Assembly: GCA_963745975.1 (NCBI GenBank)
Contig: CAVUZJ010000002.1
Location: 62,001-126,000, forward strand
From: JAKAWQ01 sp963745975
Lineage (GTDB): Bacteria; Pseudomonadota; Alphaproteobacteria; Acetobacterales; Acetobacteraceae
DNA length: 64,000 nucleotides
Direction: 5' to 3'
Shown here: piece by piece, positions 39,888 through 48,057 of the stretch
Position numbering within the stretch: the first letter of the stretch is position 1
Layout: each line of letters begins with the position of its first letter
Made by a program: the position numbers and the translations under genes
The notes under the pieces: model-generated
What the model saw: the letters and a program-made list of their open reading frames with translations, nothing else
Told to the model about the DNA's origin: nothing
Database searches by the model: none

Positions 39888-41357
39888 ATGAACGTCATGC
39901 AGCCCTCCTCCGGCTCCGAGCCCGCCGCGGCGGGCGCGGCGGGGCGGATCGTGCCGGTGATTCTCTCGGGCGGGGCGGGGACGCGGCTCTGGCCGCTCTC
40001 GCGCGAGAGCTTCCCCAAGCCGCTGTGGCCGCTGCTCTCGGAGCGGTCGCTGATCCAGGCGACGGCGCTCAGGGCAAGCGGGGCGGAGTTCGCGCCGCCG
40101 CTGATCGTCGCGGGCGAGGCCCACCGGTTCCTGATCGCCGAGCAGATGCAGGAGGCGGGGATCGCGGGGGCGCGGATCGTGCTGGAGCCGGAGGGGCGGA
40201 ACAGCGGGCCGGCGATCGCGGCGGCTTCGCTCCTGGTGGCGGAGAGCGATCCCGGGGCCGTGATTTGGATGATGGCGGCGGACGCCGCGATCGGGGAGCC
40301 GGAATCGCTGGGCGAGGCGCTGGCGGCGGCGCTTCCCGCGGCGCGGGCGGGATGGATCGTCACTTTCGGGATGAAGGCGACGCGGGCGGAGACCGGGTAC
40401 GGCTGGATCGAGCCGGGGGCGGAGATTGCGGAGGCGCCGGGGTCGCGCGAGGTGGCGCGGTTCATCGAGAAGCCGGATCCGGAGACGGCGGCACGGCTGT
40501 TCGATGCGGGATCGTATCTCTGGAATTCGGGGATGTTCGTCTTCACGGCGGGCGCGCTGATCGAGGAGCTGGCGCTGCATGCGCCTTCGCTGCTGGCCGA
40601 GGTGCGGCGGGCGGTCGCGACGCGGAGCGAGGACCCGGACTTCATTCGGCTCGGGGCGGCGGCTTTTCTTGCCTGCCCGAACATCAGCCTCGACTTCGCG
40701 GTGGCCGAGCGGACGCGCCGGGCTGCGGTGGTGGCCGCCGACCTCGGGTGGTCGGATATCGGGAGCTGGCATGCGCTCTGGGAGATCGGCGAGAAGGACG
40801 AGGCGGGGAACGTCGCGGTGGGCGACGTGATGCTGGAGGACAGCAGCGACTGCTACGTGCGGAGCGAGGGACGGCTCGCGGCGGTGGTCGGGCTCAAGGA
40901 TGTCGTAGTGGTGGCGACCGAGGACGCCGTGCTCGCGGTGCATCGCGAGCGGGCGCAGGACGTGAAGGCGGTGGTGGACCGGCTGAAGGCGGCGGGGCGA
41001 GCGGAGGCGGTGAGCCATCGGCGCGTCTATCGGCCGTGGGGATTCTACGAGAGCCTGATGCTGGGCGAGCGGTTCCAGGTGAAGCGGATCGTCGTCAAGC
41101 CGGGCGGGATTTTGAGCCTGCAGAAGCATTTTCATCGCGCCGAGCATTGGGTGGTGGTGGAAGGGAGCGCGCTGGTGACCGTGGGCGGGGAGAAGCGGCT
41201 GGTGAGCGAGAACGAGAGCGTGTTCGTTCCGCTCGGTGCGGTGCACCGGATGGAGAATCCGGGGCACATCCCGTTCACGCTGATCGAGGTTCAGTCGGGG
41301 AGCTATCTCGGCGAGGACGACATCGTCCGGCTCGAGGACAGCTACGGGCGCGCTTAA
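39888..41357 (+). CDS. manC: mannose-1-phosphate guanylyltransferase/mannose-6-phosphate isomerase
   Basis: A 489-aa bifunctional enzyme from ATG 39888; the long frame upstream is antisense to the M20 gene. The pyrophosphorylase domain (to about 340) has VILSGGAGTRLWPLSRESFP followed by KPLWPL, a variant of the common PKQFLPL. It continues GRNSGPAIAAAS, TGYGWIEPG and WNSGMFVFTAGALIEEL. The C-terminal type II isomerase domain (cupin) begins YRPWGFYESLMLGERFQVKR, with KPGGILSLQKHFHRAEHWVV metal-site His residues and FVPLGAVHRMENPG. It makes GDP-mannose, the substrate of Gmd encoded 4 kb downstream. Confidence 0.92.
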   Translation: MNVMQPSSGSEPAAAGAAGRIVPVILSGGAGTRLWPLSRESFPKPLWPLLSERSLIQATALRASGAEFAPPLIVAGEAHRFLIAEQMQEAGIAGARIVLEPEGRNSGPAIAAASLLVAESDPGAVIWMMAADAAIGEPESLGEALAAALPAARAGWIVTFGMKATRAETGYGWIEPGAEIAEAPGSREVARFIEKPDPETAARLFDAGSYLWNSGMFVFTAGALIEELALHAPSLLAEVRRAVATRSEDPDFIRLGAAAFLACPNISLDFAVAERTRRAAVVAADLGWSDIGSWHALWEIGEKDEAGNVAVGDVMLEDSSDCYVRSEGRLAAVVGLKDVVVVATEDAVLAVHRERAQDVKAVVDRLKAAGRAEAVSHRRVYRPWGFYESLMLGERFQVKRIVVKPGGILSLQKHFHRAEHWVVVEGSALVTVGGEKRLVSENESVFVPLGAVHRMENPGHIPFTLIEVQSGSYLGEDDIVRLEDSYGRA

Positions 41358-41372
41358 GCGCGAGCGGCGCCG

Positions 41373-43673
41373 GTGGGCGGGGGGCTCGACATTGTTGTCG
41401 ATGCGCGCGCGCTGCAGGAGCCGGAGTACGCGGAGCGGGGGATCGGGCGGCGGGCGGCGAGCCTCATCACGCATGCGCGCGGGGCGGCGCCGGAGCTGGA
41501 ATGCGCGCGGCTGATCGCGCTCGTCGATCCCGGCCTGCCGCCGCTTTCCGCCCCGCTTCGGGCGCTCTTCGATGCGGAGCGCAGCACGGCGGATACCGGG
41601 GCGATGCGCCGGAAGCTGTGGTTCGTCGAGCCCTCGCCGATGACGCACGATCCGCTGTTTGTCGGGCGGCTTATTGCGCATCCGCGCGTGCTTTCGGCGG
41701 CCGTGGTTTACGACTTCATCCCGTTGAAGGAGCCGGGACGCTATCTCGCGGGGACCGGGGCGCGGATCTCGTATCATGTGGCGCTTGCGTGGCTCGCGCG
41801 GTATCGGCTGCAACTCGCGATCTCGAAGGCGACGGCCGAGGAGCTGGCGCGCGTGCTGCAGCGGCCGGGGTACGAGGCTTGCGTGATCGGCGCGCCGCTC
41901 GATCCGGTCTTCGAGGGCGGGGGAAGCGCGGAACGGCGGCACGTGCTGGTCGCGGGCGGGGCGGAGGCGCGGAAGAACGTCGCATGCGCGCTGAGGGCGC
42001 AGGCGAGGAGTGCCATGATGCGGGAGGTGCCGGTGGTCGTCACCGGGCGCTATCCGGCGGCGGAGATCGCGGCACTCGCGGGCGCGTTCCGGGAGGCGGG
42101 AGGCAAAATCGACGGGCTGCGCTTCGCGGGGCATGTTTCGGATGCGGAACTGGCGCGGCTTTATCGCGAGGCGCTCGTGCTCGTCTGCCCGTCGCGGGCG
42201 GAGGGATTCTCGCTGCCGGTGATCGAGGCGATGGCGGCGGGGACGCCGGTGATCGCCTCGGCGATCGATGCGCATGCGGAACTCATCGGCGACGCGGGAC
42301 TTCTGTTCGACCCGGAGGATGAGGCGGTGCTTCGGGGGCTGCTCGAGCGGGTTTGCGGCGAGAGGGAGTTTGCCGAGGGGATTGTTGCGAGAGCGGAAAG
42401 AAAATGGAAACGGTTCCGGGCGGTGGAGGTGGCGCGGCGGTTCTGGGGCGCGCTCGCGGCGCGCGCGGGAGGAGTCTCGGCGCCTTCGGTGGTGGCGGGA
42501 CGGCGGCCGCGCGTCGCCCTGCTGACGCCGCTGCCGCCGGACCGCTCGGGGTGCGCCGATTATTCCGCCGCCTGCACCGAAGAGCTGGGAAAGCGCGTGG
42601 AGCTGCATCTCTTCAGCGCGACGCGGGCGCCGGCGCTACGTGCGGGGGCGGCGAGCGTGCGGCCTCTTTCGGCGCTGGCGTCGGTTTCGGCGGGCTTCGA
42701 CCGCGTCGTCGGCGTGATGGGGAATTCGCCGTTTCATTTGGGGATCTCTTCGATCCTGCTGCGGCATGGCGGGGCGGCGATCTGCCACGATGCGCGGATG
42801 CTCGGCTTCTACGGGATTTTCGTGGGCATGGAGCGGGCGCGGGAAGTGGCCTCGGCCGAGCTGGGGCGGACCGTGGGCGCCGAAGAGATCGAGGGCTGGC
42901 TCGCCGACGAAGAGACGCTGCCGACGCTTTTTTTGGGCGAGCTTGCGGGCGCGTGCGAGCCCTTGATGTTCCATTCGCGCGAGGCCGCGCGGCTGGCCGG
43001 GGCGCAGTACGGGATTGCCGAGAATTTGCTGCCGTTCGCGCTCTACCGGACCTGGCGGGCGGAGGCGCTAGCGGCGCCGGCGCGGGAGGCGGCGCGCGCG
43101 CGGCTTGGCATCGGGGCTGATGAAATTTTGCTCGCGAGCTTCGGGATGGTGCATCCGACGAAGCTGCCGGAGGAGTGCGTCTGGGCGCTCGAGATGCTGC
43201 GCGGCTGGGGCGTGCCGGCGCGTCTTTGCTTCGTCGGGCGCGGCGTGGAAGGCTGCCCGGGGCTGCGGCCGCTCGTGGACCGGCTCGGCCTTCAGCGCGA
43301 GGTGCGGTTCCTCGAGGATTATGTGAGCGAAGAGATTTTTCGCGACTTCCTGCTCGCGGCAGATGTCGGGATCCAGCTTCGCAGCTTCGGGTTCGGCAGC
43401 GTCTCGGGCGCGCTCGCCGATTGCATCGCGGCGGGATTGCCGAGTGTCGCGAACGAGGGGCTCGCCGAGGCGATCGAGGCGCCTTCCTATGTGCGGAGGA
43501 TTCCAGACCGGGTGAGCCCGGTGCTGCTCGCGGGTGCGATCGCCGACCTGCTCGATGTGGGCGCGCACCGGGTGCGCGCGACGGCGGAGCGGGAGGAGTA
43601 CGCGGCGAGCCATGATCTCGCCCATTATGCCGAGCGGCTTTCTACGCTGCTCGGGCTCGAGACGGTCGGATGA
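41373..43673 (+). CDS. double-domain glycosyltransferase (two GT4-like units)
   Basis: A 766-aa protein from GTG 41373, 15 nt after manC. The first GT-B unit covers about 1-370: YDFIPLKEPGRYL, RHVLVAGGAEARKNVACALR, and CPSRAEGFSLPVIEAMAAGT with the GT4 E-x7-E pair. A second unit starts near 379 (RVALLTPLPPDRSGCADYSA). It contains LLASFGMVHPTKLPEECVWA, then ASDVGIQLR-type sequence (DVGIQLRSFGFGSVSGALAD) in place of the second Glu motif. Fusion of two GTs in one chain suggests it adds successive sugars, likely from GDP donors made by the neighbours. Its stop overlaps the next gene (ATGA). Confidence 0.83.
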   Translation: MGGGLDIVVDARALQEPEYAERGIGRRAASLITHARGAAPELECARLIALVDPGLPPLSAPLRALFDAERSTADTGAMRRKLWFVEPSPMTHDPLFVGRLIAHPRVLSAAVVYDFIPLKEPGRYLAGTGARISYHVALAWLARYRLQLAISKATAEELARVLQRPGYEACVIGAPLDPVFEGGGSAERRHVLVAGGAEARKNVACALRAQARSAMMREVPVVVTGRYPAAEIAALAGAFREAGGKIDGLRFAGHVSDAELARLYREALVLVCPSRAEGFSLPVIEAMAAGTPVIASAIDAHAELIGDAGLLFDPEDEAVLRGLLERVCGEREFAEGIVARAERKWKRFRAVEVARRFWGALAARAGGVSAPSVVAGRRPRVALLTPLPPDRSGCADYSAACTEELGKRVELHLFSATRAPALRAGAASVRPLSALASVSAGFDRVVGVMGNSPFHLGISSILLRHGGAAICHDARMLGFYGIFVGMERAREVASAELGRTVGAEEIEGWLADEETLPTLFLGELAGACEPLMFHSREAARLAGAQYGIAENLLPFALYRTWRAEALAAPAREAARARLGIGADEILLASFGMVHPTKLPEECVWALEMLRGWGVPARLCFVGRGVEGCPGLRPLVDRLGLQREVRFLEDYVSEEIFRDFLLAADVGIQLRSFGFGSVSGALADCIAAGLPSVANEGLAEAIEAPSYVRRIPDRVSPVLLAGAIADLLDVGAHRVRATAEREEYAASHDLAHYAERLSTLLGLETVG

Positions 43674-44710
43674 GCGAGGTGCTGATCGATCTCTCCGAGC
43701 TGGCGGCGGAGCCGGCGCGCACGGGGATCCAGAGGGTGGAGCGGGAGATTCTGCGCCGCTGGCCCGGGCCGGCTTCGCTGGAGCCGGTTGTGTTCGCGGC
43801 GGAGGCGGGCGGGTTCGTGCGGCTTACGGAACGGGCGGTGGCGGTTCCGGTGGGCGGGAAGATCGTGTTCAATCCGGAGCTCTTCTACGACAAGCGGCGG
43901 GCGGAATTCTATCGCGCGCTTTGCCGGGATGGGGCGAAGGTAAGCTGGCTCATCTACGACTTCCTGCCCTGGCTCGCGCCGGGCTTCTTCCATGCGGGCG
44001 CGGCGCGCGTCGGGATGGATTTTCTCCGCGCGCTCCGCGAGGTGAAGCGCGTCGCCTTCATCAGCGAGGAGACGCGGGCGGATTACCGGGCCGCGGTGAT
44101 GCGGGATCGGGCGCGCGACGGGCCGGTGTTCGCGCTGGGCGGCGACGGGCTCGGGTTGGCGCGGCAGGAATTCGATCCGGCGCGGCGGAGCTTCGTCGCG
44201 CTCGGGACGATCGAGCCGCGGCGGAACCTGGGCACGATCCTCGAAGCGTTTCGGACGCTTTGGGCGGAGGGGATCGAGGCGAGGCTCGTCGTGATCGGGA
44301 AGCTGATTGGGACGGGCGGGCGCGAGCGGGCGCTGCTCGATTCGCTCGAGTCCGCGCCGCAACTCAGCTTTATCGAAGAGGCGGATGAGGAGACGGTGCG
44401 CGAGGCGCTCTCGCGGGCGCGGGCGCTGGTGAGCGCGAGCCTCGCGGAGGGGTTCGGGCTGCCGCCGCTCGAGGCGCTTGCGGCGGGGATTCCGGTGATC
44501 GTGCCAGAGGATATGCCGAGCGTGCGGCTGCTGGTCCCGCTCGGGCAGATCCGGCTCGGGAGGGTCGATGCGGGGACGATTGCGGAGGCGGTGCGGGCGA
44601 TGCTCGATGACGAGGTTGCCGCGCGATTGTGGGCGGAGGCGGCAGGGCTCGCCGTGCCGGGGTGGGAGGATTTCGCGCGCGCGCTCGCGGCGTGGGTTCA
44701 GGAGGGGTGA
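43670..44710 (+). CDS. GT4 family glycosyltransferase
   Basis: A 346-aa protein. N-terminal VLIDLSELAAEPARTGIQRV resembles mannosyl/rhamnosyl transferases of O-antigen and EPS loci. VSWLIYDFLPWLAPGFF, RSFVALGTIEPRRNLGTILE and SASLAEGFGLPPLEALAAGI follow, the last being the donor-binding GT4 motif. It overlaps the double-domain GT upstream, so both act on the same glycan. The last 13 bp overlap the convergent minus-strand gene. Confidence 0.85.
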   Translation: MSEVLIDLSELAAEPARTGIQRVEREILRRWPGPASLEPVVFAAEAGGFVRLTERAVAVPVGGKIVFNPELFYDKRRAEFYRALCRDGAKVSWLIYDFLPWLAPGFFHAGAARVGMDFLRALREVKRVAFISEETRADYRAAVMRDRARDGPVFALGGDGLGLARQEFDPARRSFVALGTIEPRRNLGTILEAFRTLWAEGIEARLVVIGKLIGTGGRERALLDSLESAPQLSFIEEADEETVREALSRARALVSASLAEGFGLPPLEALAAGIPVIVPEDMPSVRLLVPLGQIRLGRVDAGTIAEAVRAMLDDEVAARLWAEAAGLAVPGWEDFARALAAWVQEG

Positions 44711-45183
44711 TCGGCGCCCGGTGCGGGGTCGTCGCGCCCGGTCGGGGGATCGCTGGCGGGGCTTGGGGAAAGGGCGACGGTGAGCAGGGCCGCCTCGATC
44801 GTCCCGGCGATGCCGGCGACGCGCTCGGCGAGCGCTTCCGCCGCTTCGGCAAGGCGGGTTTCGGCGGCCTGGAGATCGGCGAGGGCCTGGCGGGTCGGCT
44901 CCAAGAGGAAGCTGCGGGTGCGCCAGGCGATCGGGCGGGCGATGGGGCGGACGAGGCGCCAGAGCGCGCGGAGCGCGCGGCGGGAGAGACGGCTTGGCGG
45001 TGGCGCGGGCGGCGGGACGGCGGCGGCGAGGCGGGCGAGCGCGGCGCGGAGGGTTTGCAGTTCCGCCTCGGCCGCTTCGAGGCGGCGGGAAAGGGAGGCT
45101 GCCTGCTCGTCGCGGGCGAAGAGGGCGCGGCGGAGGGCGAAGAGCTCGGGGCTGAGCGGGGAGGCGGGCTCGCCCGCCGTCAT
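44698..45183 (-). CDS. hypothetical coiled-coil protein in the polysaccharide cluster
   Basis: A 161-aa frame from ATG 45183. Residues about 10-55 form a Leu/Ala/Arg heptad-rich coiled coil (LFARDEQAASLSRRLEAAEA), then a Pro-rich hinge. An Arg-rich central part follows (RLSRRALRALWRLVRPIARP), then a second coiled coil (LADLQAAETRLAEAAEALAE) and an acidic Pro-rich tail. The opposite strand shows no better gene. I do not recognise it. It faces GT4 convergently with a 13-bp overlap and is divergent from gmd. Composition is similar to the genome, so the gene is plausible but not proven. Confidence 0.5.
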   Translation of the reverse strand: MTAGEPASPLSPELFALRRALFARDEQAASLSRRLEAAEAELQTLRAALARLAAAVPPPAPPPSRLSRRALRALWRLVRPIARPIAWRTRSFLLEPTRQALADLQAAETRLAEAAEALAERVAGIAGTIEAALLTVALSPSPASDPPTGRDDPAPGADHPS

Positions 45184-45312
45184 TCGGGCGGCCTGCGCAA
45201 CGATGCGGCTCCGCTCTTGCCACCGGCCGGCGGGGACCGATAAAGCCTGACGCCCGGGCGGCGCCTGAAGCTGCCGGGGTCCAGCGCAAGCCTCAGGGAA
45301 ACCCACAGCCCC

Positions 45313-46299
45313 ATGCCCACCGCCCTCATCACCGGCGTCACCGGCCAGGACGGCGCCTACCTCGCGCAGTTGCTCCTTGGCAAGGGCTACCGCGTGCTCG
45401 GCCTGCTGCGCCGTTCGGCCTCGTCCGACGTGATCGGCGAGCGGCTGCGCTGGCTTGGGATCCTCGACCGGGTGGAGCTGCTCGACGGCGACCTGATCGA
45501 TCTCGGCAGCCTGATCCGCATCCTCGGGAAGCACGCGCCCGACGAGGTCTATAACCTCGCCGCGCAGAGCTTCGTCGCCTCCTCCTGGCAGCAGCCGCTG
45601 CTCACGGGCGAGGTGACCGGGCTCGGCGCCGTCCACATGCTCGAGGCGGTGCGGACCGCGGCACCGAAGACGCGCTTCTACCAGGCGAGCTCGTCGGAGA
45701 TGTACGGCAAGATCCAGGAGCCGCGGCAGAGCGAGCGGACGCCCTTCTATCCGCGCTCGCCCTACGCGGCGGCCAAGCTCTACGCGCACTGGATGACCGT
45801 AAACTACCGCGAGAGCTACGGGCTGCACGCGAGTTCGGGGATCCTGTTCAACCACGAGAGCCCGCTGCGTGGGATCGAGTTCGTCACGCGCAAGGTGACG
45901 GACGGGGTGGCGCGGATCAAGCTCGGGCTGGCGCGCGAGCTGAAGCTCGGCAACCTCGAGGCGCGGCGCGATTGGGGGCACGCGCGCGACTATGTGCGCG
46001 CGATGTGGCTGATGCTGCAGAGGGAGGCGCCGGACGATTACGTCGTCGCGACGGGCCGCAGCACGAGCGTCGGCGAGTTCTGCCGGCTGGCGTTCGCGCA
46101 CGTGGGGCTCGATCATCGCGAGTTCGTGCGCGTCGACCCCGCGCTGTTCCGCCCGGCCGAGGTGGACGTGCTGGAGGGCGACGCGAGCAAGGCGAGGGAC
46201 GTGCTCGGGTGGGAGGCGGAGATCGCGCTCGAGACGCTGGCGGCCGAGATGGTCGAGGCGGACCTCGCGCGCCATCGCCGCGCGCAACAGGGAACGTGA
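45313..46299 (+). CDS. gmd: GDP-mannose 4,6-dehydratase
   Basis: A 328-aa short-chain-type enzyme. The NADP fold is ALITGVTGQDGAYLAQLLLG. LLRRSASSDVIGERLRWLGI and DEVYNLAAQSFVASSWQQPL follow. The catalytic SSSEMYGKIQEP and YPRSPYAAAKLYAHWMTVNY supply Ser/Glu and Tyr-Lys, and SGILFNHESPLRGIEFVTRK is a Gmd-specific block. It converts GDP-mannose to GDP-4-keto-6-deoxymannose. Somewhat shorter than enterobacterial Gmd but normal for the short bacterial type. rmd starts immediately after its stop. Confidence 0.93.
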   Translation: MPTALITGVTGQDGAYLAQLLLGKGYRVLGLLRRSASSDVIGERLRWLGILDRVELLDGDLIDLGSLIRILGKHAPDEVYNLAAQSFVASSWQQPLLTGEVTGLGAVHMLEAVRTAAPKTRFYQASSSEMYGKIQEPRQSERTPFYPRSPYAAAKLYAHWMTVNYRESYGLHASSGILFNHESPLRGIEFVTRKVTDGVARIKLGLARELKLGNLEARRDWGHARDYVRAMWLMLQREAPDDYVVATGRSTSVGEFCRLAFAHVGLDHREFVRVDPALFRPAEVDVLEGDASKARDVLGWEAEIALETLAAEMVEADLARHRRAQQGT

Positions 46300-47256
46300 G
46301 TGGACCCGCGCCGGATCCTGATCACCGGGGCGGGGGGATTCGTCGGGCGGCATTTGCAGGGCGCGCTCGCGCGCGCCTTCCCCGAGGCGAGCCTGCTCGC
46401 GACCGGGGACGGGGCGGCGGAGGGCGTCGTGCCGATGGACGTGACGGATGGTGGCACGGTGCTCGCGATGCTGGAGGAATTGCGCCCCGATGCGGTGGTG
46501 CATCTCGCGGCCGTCGCGGCCGTTCCGGAAGCGAACCGGGATGCCGGGCACGCCTGGCGGGTGAATTTTCGCGGCACGCGCAACCTCGCGCGGGCGGTGC
46601 TGGCGAAGGTGCGGGAAGCGCGCTTCCTCTACGTCTCGAGCGCGGCGGTGTACGGGCGGTCGTTCCGCTCGGGGGAGCCGGTGGGCGAGGACGCGCCGCT
46701 CGAGCCGCTCGACACCTATGCGGCGACCAAGGCCGCTTCCGAGATGGCGCTCTCGGCGATGACGAGCGAGGGGCTGCGGCTGGTGCGGCTCAGGCCGTTC
46801 AACCATATCGGGCCGGGACAATCGCCTTCCTTCGCGGTCGCGGCTTTCGCCGGGCAGATCGCGCGGATCGAGGCCGGGCTCCAGGCGCCGGAGCTGGCGG
46901 TGGGCTCGCTCGCGCCGGAGCGCGACTTCCTCGACGTGCGCGATGTCGTGGCCGCCTATGCGGCGACGCTCGCGCGGGCGGATGAGCTGCCGGCGGGGAT
47001 CGCGATCAACCTCGCCTCGGGCGTGCCGCGGCGGATCGGCGCCGTCCTCGACGAGCTGCTGGCGCTGGCGCGCGTGCCGATCGCCGTGCACACCGACCCT
47101 GCGCGGCTCCGGGCGGACGAATTGAAGCGCAGCGTCGGCGACCCGGCGCGGGCGAGGCAACTGCTCGGCTGGGAGCCGCAAATCCCCTGGGGGACGACGC
47201 TCGCCGATATCCTCGCCGAGTGCAGGCGCGAGGTCGGTCGCACGGGCACGCTCTGA
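46300..47256 (+). CDS. rmd: GDP-4-dehydro-6-deoxy-D-mannose reductase (GDP-D-rhamnose forming)
   Basis: A 318-aa SDR-type reductase starting at GTG 46300 directly after the gmd stop. The coenzyme motif is RILITGAGGFVGRHLQGALA. DAVVHLAAVAAVPEANRDAG follows, and the catalytic Ser and Tyr-Lys are in YVSSAAVYGRSF and LDTYAATKAASEMALSAM. LRPFNHIGPGQSPSFAVAAF is typical of Rmd. With Gmd it yields GDP-D-rhamnose. GDP-6-deoxytalose or fucose synthesis would need other reductases, so Rmd is the better call. Confidence 0.87.
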   Translation: MDPRRILITGAGGFVGRHLQGALARAFPEASLLATGDGAAEGVVPMDVTDGGTVLAMLEELRPDAVVHLAAVAAVPEANRDAGHAWRVNFRGTRNLARAVLAKVREARFLYVSSAAVYGRSFRSGEPVGEDAPLEPLDTYAATKAASEMALSAMTSEGLRLVRLRPFNHIGPGQSPSFAVAAFAGQIARIEAGLQAPELAVGSLAPERDFLDVRDVVAAYAATLARADELPAGIAINLASGVPRRIGAVLDELLALARVPIAVHTDPARLRADELKRSVGDPARARQLLGWEPQIPWGTTLADILAECRREVGRTGTL

Positions 47257-47271
47257 CGGCGCGGGACCGGC

Positions 47272-48012
47272 GTGACGCCTTCCTTCGCCGCGGCACTGGT
47301 GGCGGGCGCCGTGCTCGGCGGGTTCGTCCAGGGACTTTCCGGGTTCGGGTTCGGGCTGCTCGCCCTGACCGTCTGGGCCTGGACGATCGCGCCGCGGCTC
47401 GCCGGGCCGCTGGTGGTGTGGGGCTCGTGCGTGTGCCAGCTGCTGGCCCTCGTGGTGCTGCGGCGGCGGCTCGGCTGGAGCCGATCGCTGCCGTTCGTGC
47501 TGGGCGGCCTGCTCGGCGCGCCGGCCGGGGCGCTGGCGCTGCCCTATGTGGACCAGCATCTGTTCCGGCTGATCGTCGGGATCGTCCTGCTGGCTTACTG
47601 CGGGACCGTGCTCGTGGGGCGCTATCTGCCGGCGATCGCCTGGGGCGGGCGAGGGGCGGACGCCGCGGTGGGGGTGGTGGGCGGCTTCATGGGCGGGCTG
47701 AGCGGGCTGACGGGGCCGGCGCCCACGCTTTGGTGCACGCTGCGCGGCTGGGACATGGACACGCAGCGGGGCGTGTTCCAGTCGTTCAACCTCTCGATGC
47801 AGTGCCTCACGCTGCTGACCTACGCGCTCGACGGCACGCTGCGGCCCTCGATGATCCCGGCCTTCGCGCTCACGGTGCCGATCGTCGTGCTGCCCACGCT
47901 GGCGGGCGTGACGCTCTACCGGCGGTTCAGCTCGGCGGGATTCCGCCGCGTGGTGCTCATGCTGCTGCTGGCCTCGGGCGTGGGGATGCTCGCCTCGTTC
48001 GCGATGGGCTGA
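47272..48012 (+). CDS. TSUP (TauE/SafE) family membrane transporter
   Basis: A 246-aa protein with about seven or eight membrane segments. The repeated TSUP signature is visible twice: GFVQGLSGFGFGLLALTVWA in the N-half and GFMGGLSGLTGPAPTLWCTL in the C-half. Members export sulfite or organosulfonates or move sulfur compounds; the substrate is unknown. It starts at GTG 47272, 15 nt after rmd, although its role in polysaccharide export is not obvious. Confidence 0.83.
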   Translation: MTPSFAAALVAGAVLGGFVQGLSGFGFGLLALTVWAWTIAPRLAGPLVVWGSCVCQLLALVVLRRRLGWSRSLPFVLGGLLGAPAGALALPYVDQHLFRLIVGIVLLAYCGTVLVGRYLPAIAWGGRGADAAVGVVGGFMGGLSGLTGPAPTLWCTLRGWDMDTQRGVFQSFNLSMQCLTLLTYALDGTLRPSMIPAFALTVPIVVLPTLAGVTLYRRFSSAGFRRVVLMLLLASGVGMLASFAMG

Positions 48013-48057
48013 CGCTGCCTTGAGGCCGCGTTTACGGGGGCGGCGGAGGATCGGCGG

